From CAYSLZ01 sp964468355 (GTDB lineage: Bacteria > Patescibacteriota > Microgenomatia > UBA12405 > JAHJSD01), in assembly GCA_964468355.1 (NCBI GenBank), contig CAYXSV010000015.1, forward strand, positions 1-6,045: a stretch of 6,045 nucleotides of DNA. Reading direction: 5' to 3'. The notes beneath the pieces were generated by a model. It did no database searches. It saw only the letters and a program-made list of their open reading frames with translations, and was not told the DNA's origin. The position numbers were made by a program, and so were the translations under genes. Of this stretch, positions 4,924-6,045 are shown in pieces. Position 1 is the first letter of the stretch, and the number at the start of each line of letters is the position of its first letter.

Positions 4924-6045
4924 TTATGCTTTTGGCGCTTTGGAAAAAATTTTGTCTTCAATATAATCAGCAAATTTTTCCGGTTTCATCTCGTATTGTT
5001 TGCCGGTGTCACGGTTGCGGACATTAACCGTACCGGCTTCTTGTTCCCTGCCGCCGACAACCAAAATATAAGGGACTTTTTGAAGTTCCCACTCCCGAAT
5101 CCGCTTGGACAAAGTCTTGTTAGAGTCATCAATTTCATATCTAATTTTTGCCTCGTCCAGTTGGACTGAAACTTGCCGGGCGTAGTCGGTTTCTTTCTCC
5201 GTAATCGGTAAAACAACAGCTTGGACCGGTGCCAGCCAAACCGGAAAACTACCGGCGTAATGTTCTATAATAATCCCCAAAAATCTTTCCACTGACCCGT
5301 ATAAAACCCGGTGGATCATTACCGGCCGTTCACGGTTTCCCTGGTCGGTAATATATTCCAAATCAAAATTCTCCGGCTGGGCAAAATCAAGCTGAATAGT
5401 TGCACACTGCCAAGTTCGTCCAATAGCGTCTTTCAAGTGAAAATCAAACTTCGGTCCGTAAAAAGCACCGTCGCCTTCATTAATCTGGTGAGGGACATCT
5501 TTTTCCGCCAAAACTTCCCTCATGATTTTCTCGGCTCTCTCCCAAACCTCATCTGAACCAATTGAATTTTTTGGACGAGTTGATAATTCCAAGTGATCAA
5601 GCTCAAGTCCAAAGGTTTCATAAACCTCAAAGCACAAATCCATTATCCTTTTTAATTCTTCTTTAACCTGGTCAGGCGTGCAGTAAATGTGGGCATCGTC
5701 TTGAGTAAATTCCCGAGGCCGAAGAATACCAAGCGTTTCACCTGAAGATTCATATCGATGAACCACACCCAATTCAGCCATACGCAAAGGGAAATCCTTA
5801 TATGACCGCTGGCGAGATTTATAGATTAATATCCCTCCGTCACAGTTCATCGGTTTAACTGACATCGTTGGTTCGTCTTCACCCGGAACTAAAACTTGAT
5901 ACATTTTGTCTGAAAAATTTTCTAAATGGCCGCTCTGTTCCCAAAGATTATTGGTTAAAATTTCAGGTGTTCTAACTTCGCGGTAACCCTCCCGGCGGTG
6001 AATTTCACGCCAATAGTCAACCATTTTTTTAAAAATTGTATATCC
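4924..6045 (-). CDS. thrS: Threonine--tRNA ligase (ThrRS), 5'-truncated by window edge
   Basis: Class II synthetase that charges tRNA-Thr in the cytoplasm. The frame is open to the right edge (GYTIFKK precedes the internal Met at 6024), so the true start is outside; 373 residues are visible, covering most of the catalytic core and the anticodon-binding domain. Counting from that Met, the zinc ligands are Cys61 (KPMNC), His112 (FTQDDAH) and His238 (VMIHR). Their spacing of 51 and 126 equals that of E. coli C334/H385/H511. Motif 2 spans LRMAELGVVHRYESSGE, and FYGPKFDF and WQCATIQLDF are the expected active-site strands. Motif 3 is GSVERFLGIIIEHYAG. WLAPVQAVVLPI begins the anticodon domain. Differences: DGG follows the zinc Cys where E. 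coli has PGH, and ILRPREFTQDD replaces GLxRVRGFTQDD. Whether TGS and editing domains exist cannot be told from this window. Confidence 0.97.
   Translation of the reverse strand, partial: GYTIFKKMVDYWREIHRREGYREVRTPEILTNNLWEQSGHLENFSDKMYQVLVPGEDEPTMSVKPMNCDGGILIYKSRQRSYKDFPLRMAELGVVHRYESSGETLGILRPREFTQDDAHIYCTPDQVKEELKRIMDLCFEVYETFGLELDHLELSTRPKNSIGSDEVWERAEKIMREVLAEKDVPHQINEGDGAFYGPKFDFHLKDAIGRTWQCATIQLDFAQPENFDLEYITDQGNRERPVMIHRVLYGSVERFLGIIIEHYAGSFPVWLAPVQAVVLPITEKETDYARQVSVQLDEAKIRYEIDDSNKTLSKRIREWELQKVPYILVVGGREQEAGTVNVRNRDTGKQYEMKPEKFADYIEDKIFSKAPKA

Noticed and set aside
4986..5556. Short frames on both strands within thrS
   Set aside because: They overlap conserved ThrRS catalytic and anticodon-domain sequence; no independent coding signals.

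Overview
The window looks like chromosomal sequence from a member of the Candidate Phyla Radiation (Patescibacteria), most likely Microgenomates-like. This is an inference from protein style, not a search. The DNA is AT-rich. It reads with the standard bacterial code: UGA is a real stop for valS and Trp is UGG, which argues against the UGA-recoded Gracilibacteria/Absconditabacteria. The housekeeping proteins have a reduced form: a ValRS with no C-terminal coiled-coil arm, a MurF-like ligase with almost no N-terminal domain, and a ThrRS with unusual residues beside its conserved zinc ligands.

Layout. From 2 to 2116 (+) runs the 3' part of valS, entering from the left edge. A 138-bp convergent gap (2117-2254) holds only doubtful short reading frames. 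From 3670 down to 2255 (-) is a murF-like Mur ligase gene. A 77-83 bp divergent region follows, with a TATAAT box for each direction and a perfect 30-bp palindrome between them. From 3754 to 4893 (+) is a PAPS-dependent sulfotransferase-family gene. A 30-bp convergent gap separates it from thrS, which runs off the right edge (6045 down to 4924, -). Neighbouring genes alternate in strand, so no operon is visible and each gene is probably transcribed alone.

Functionally there are two aminoacyl-tRNA synthetases (Val, Thr), one step of peptidoglycan precursor assembly, and one enzyme that probably sulfates a glycan or lipid. Nothing links them into a single system.

The most interesting signal is at the DNA level. 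Palindromic or GC-rich elements sit inside otherwise ordinary genes. A 13-11-13 stem-loop lies in an expanded linker of valS. An element of the same geometry lies in frame inside murF, as an 18-bp perfect stem. A distinct GC-rich inverted-repeat block lies elsewhere in murF. A 30-bp perfect palindrome fills the divergent promoter region. The coding copies keep the reading frame and add residues at positions where the family tolerates length change, much like the palindromic elements that insert into Rickettsia genes. This suggests one or more families of small dispersed palindromic elements active in this genome.
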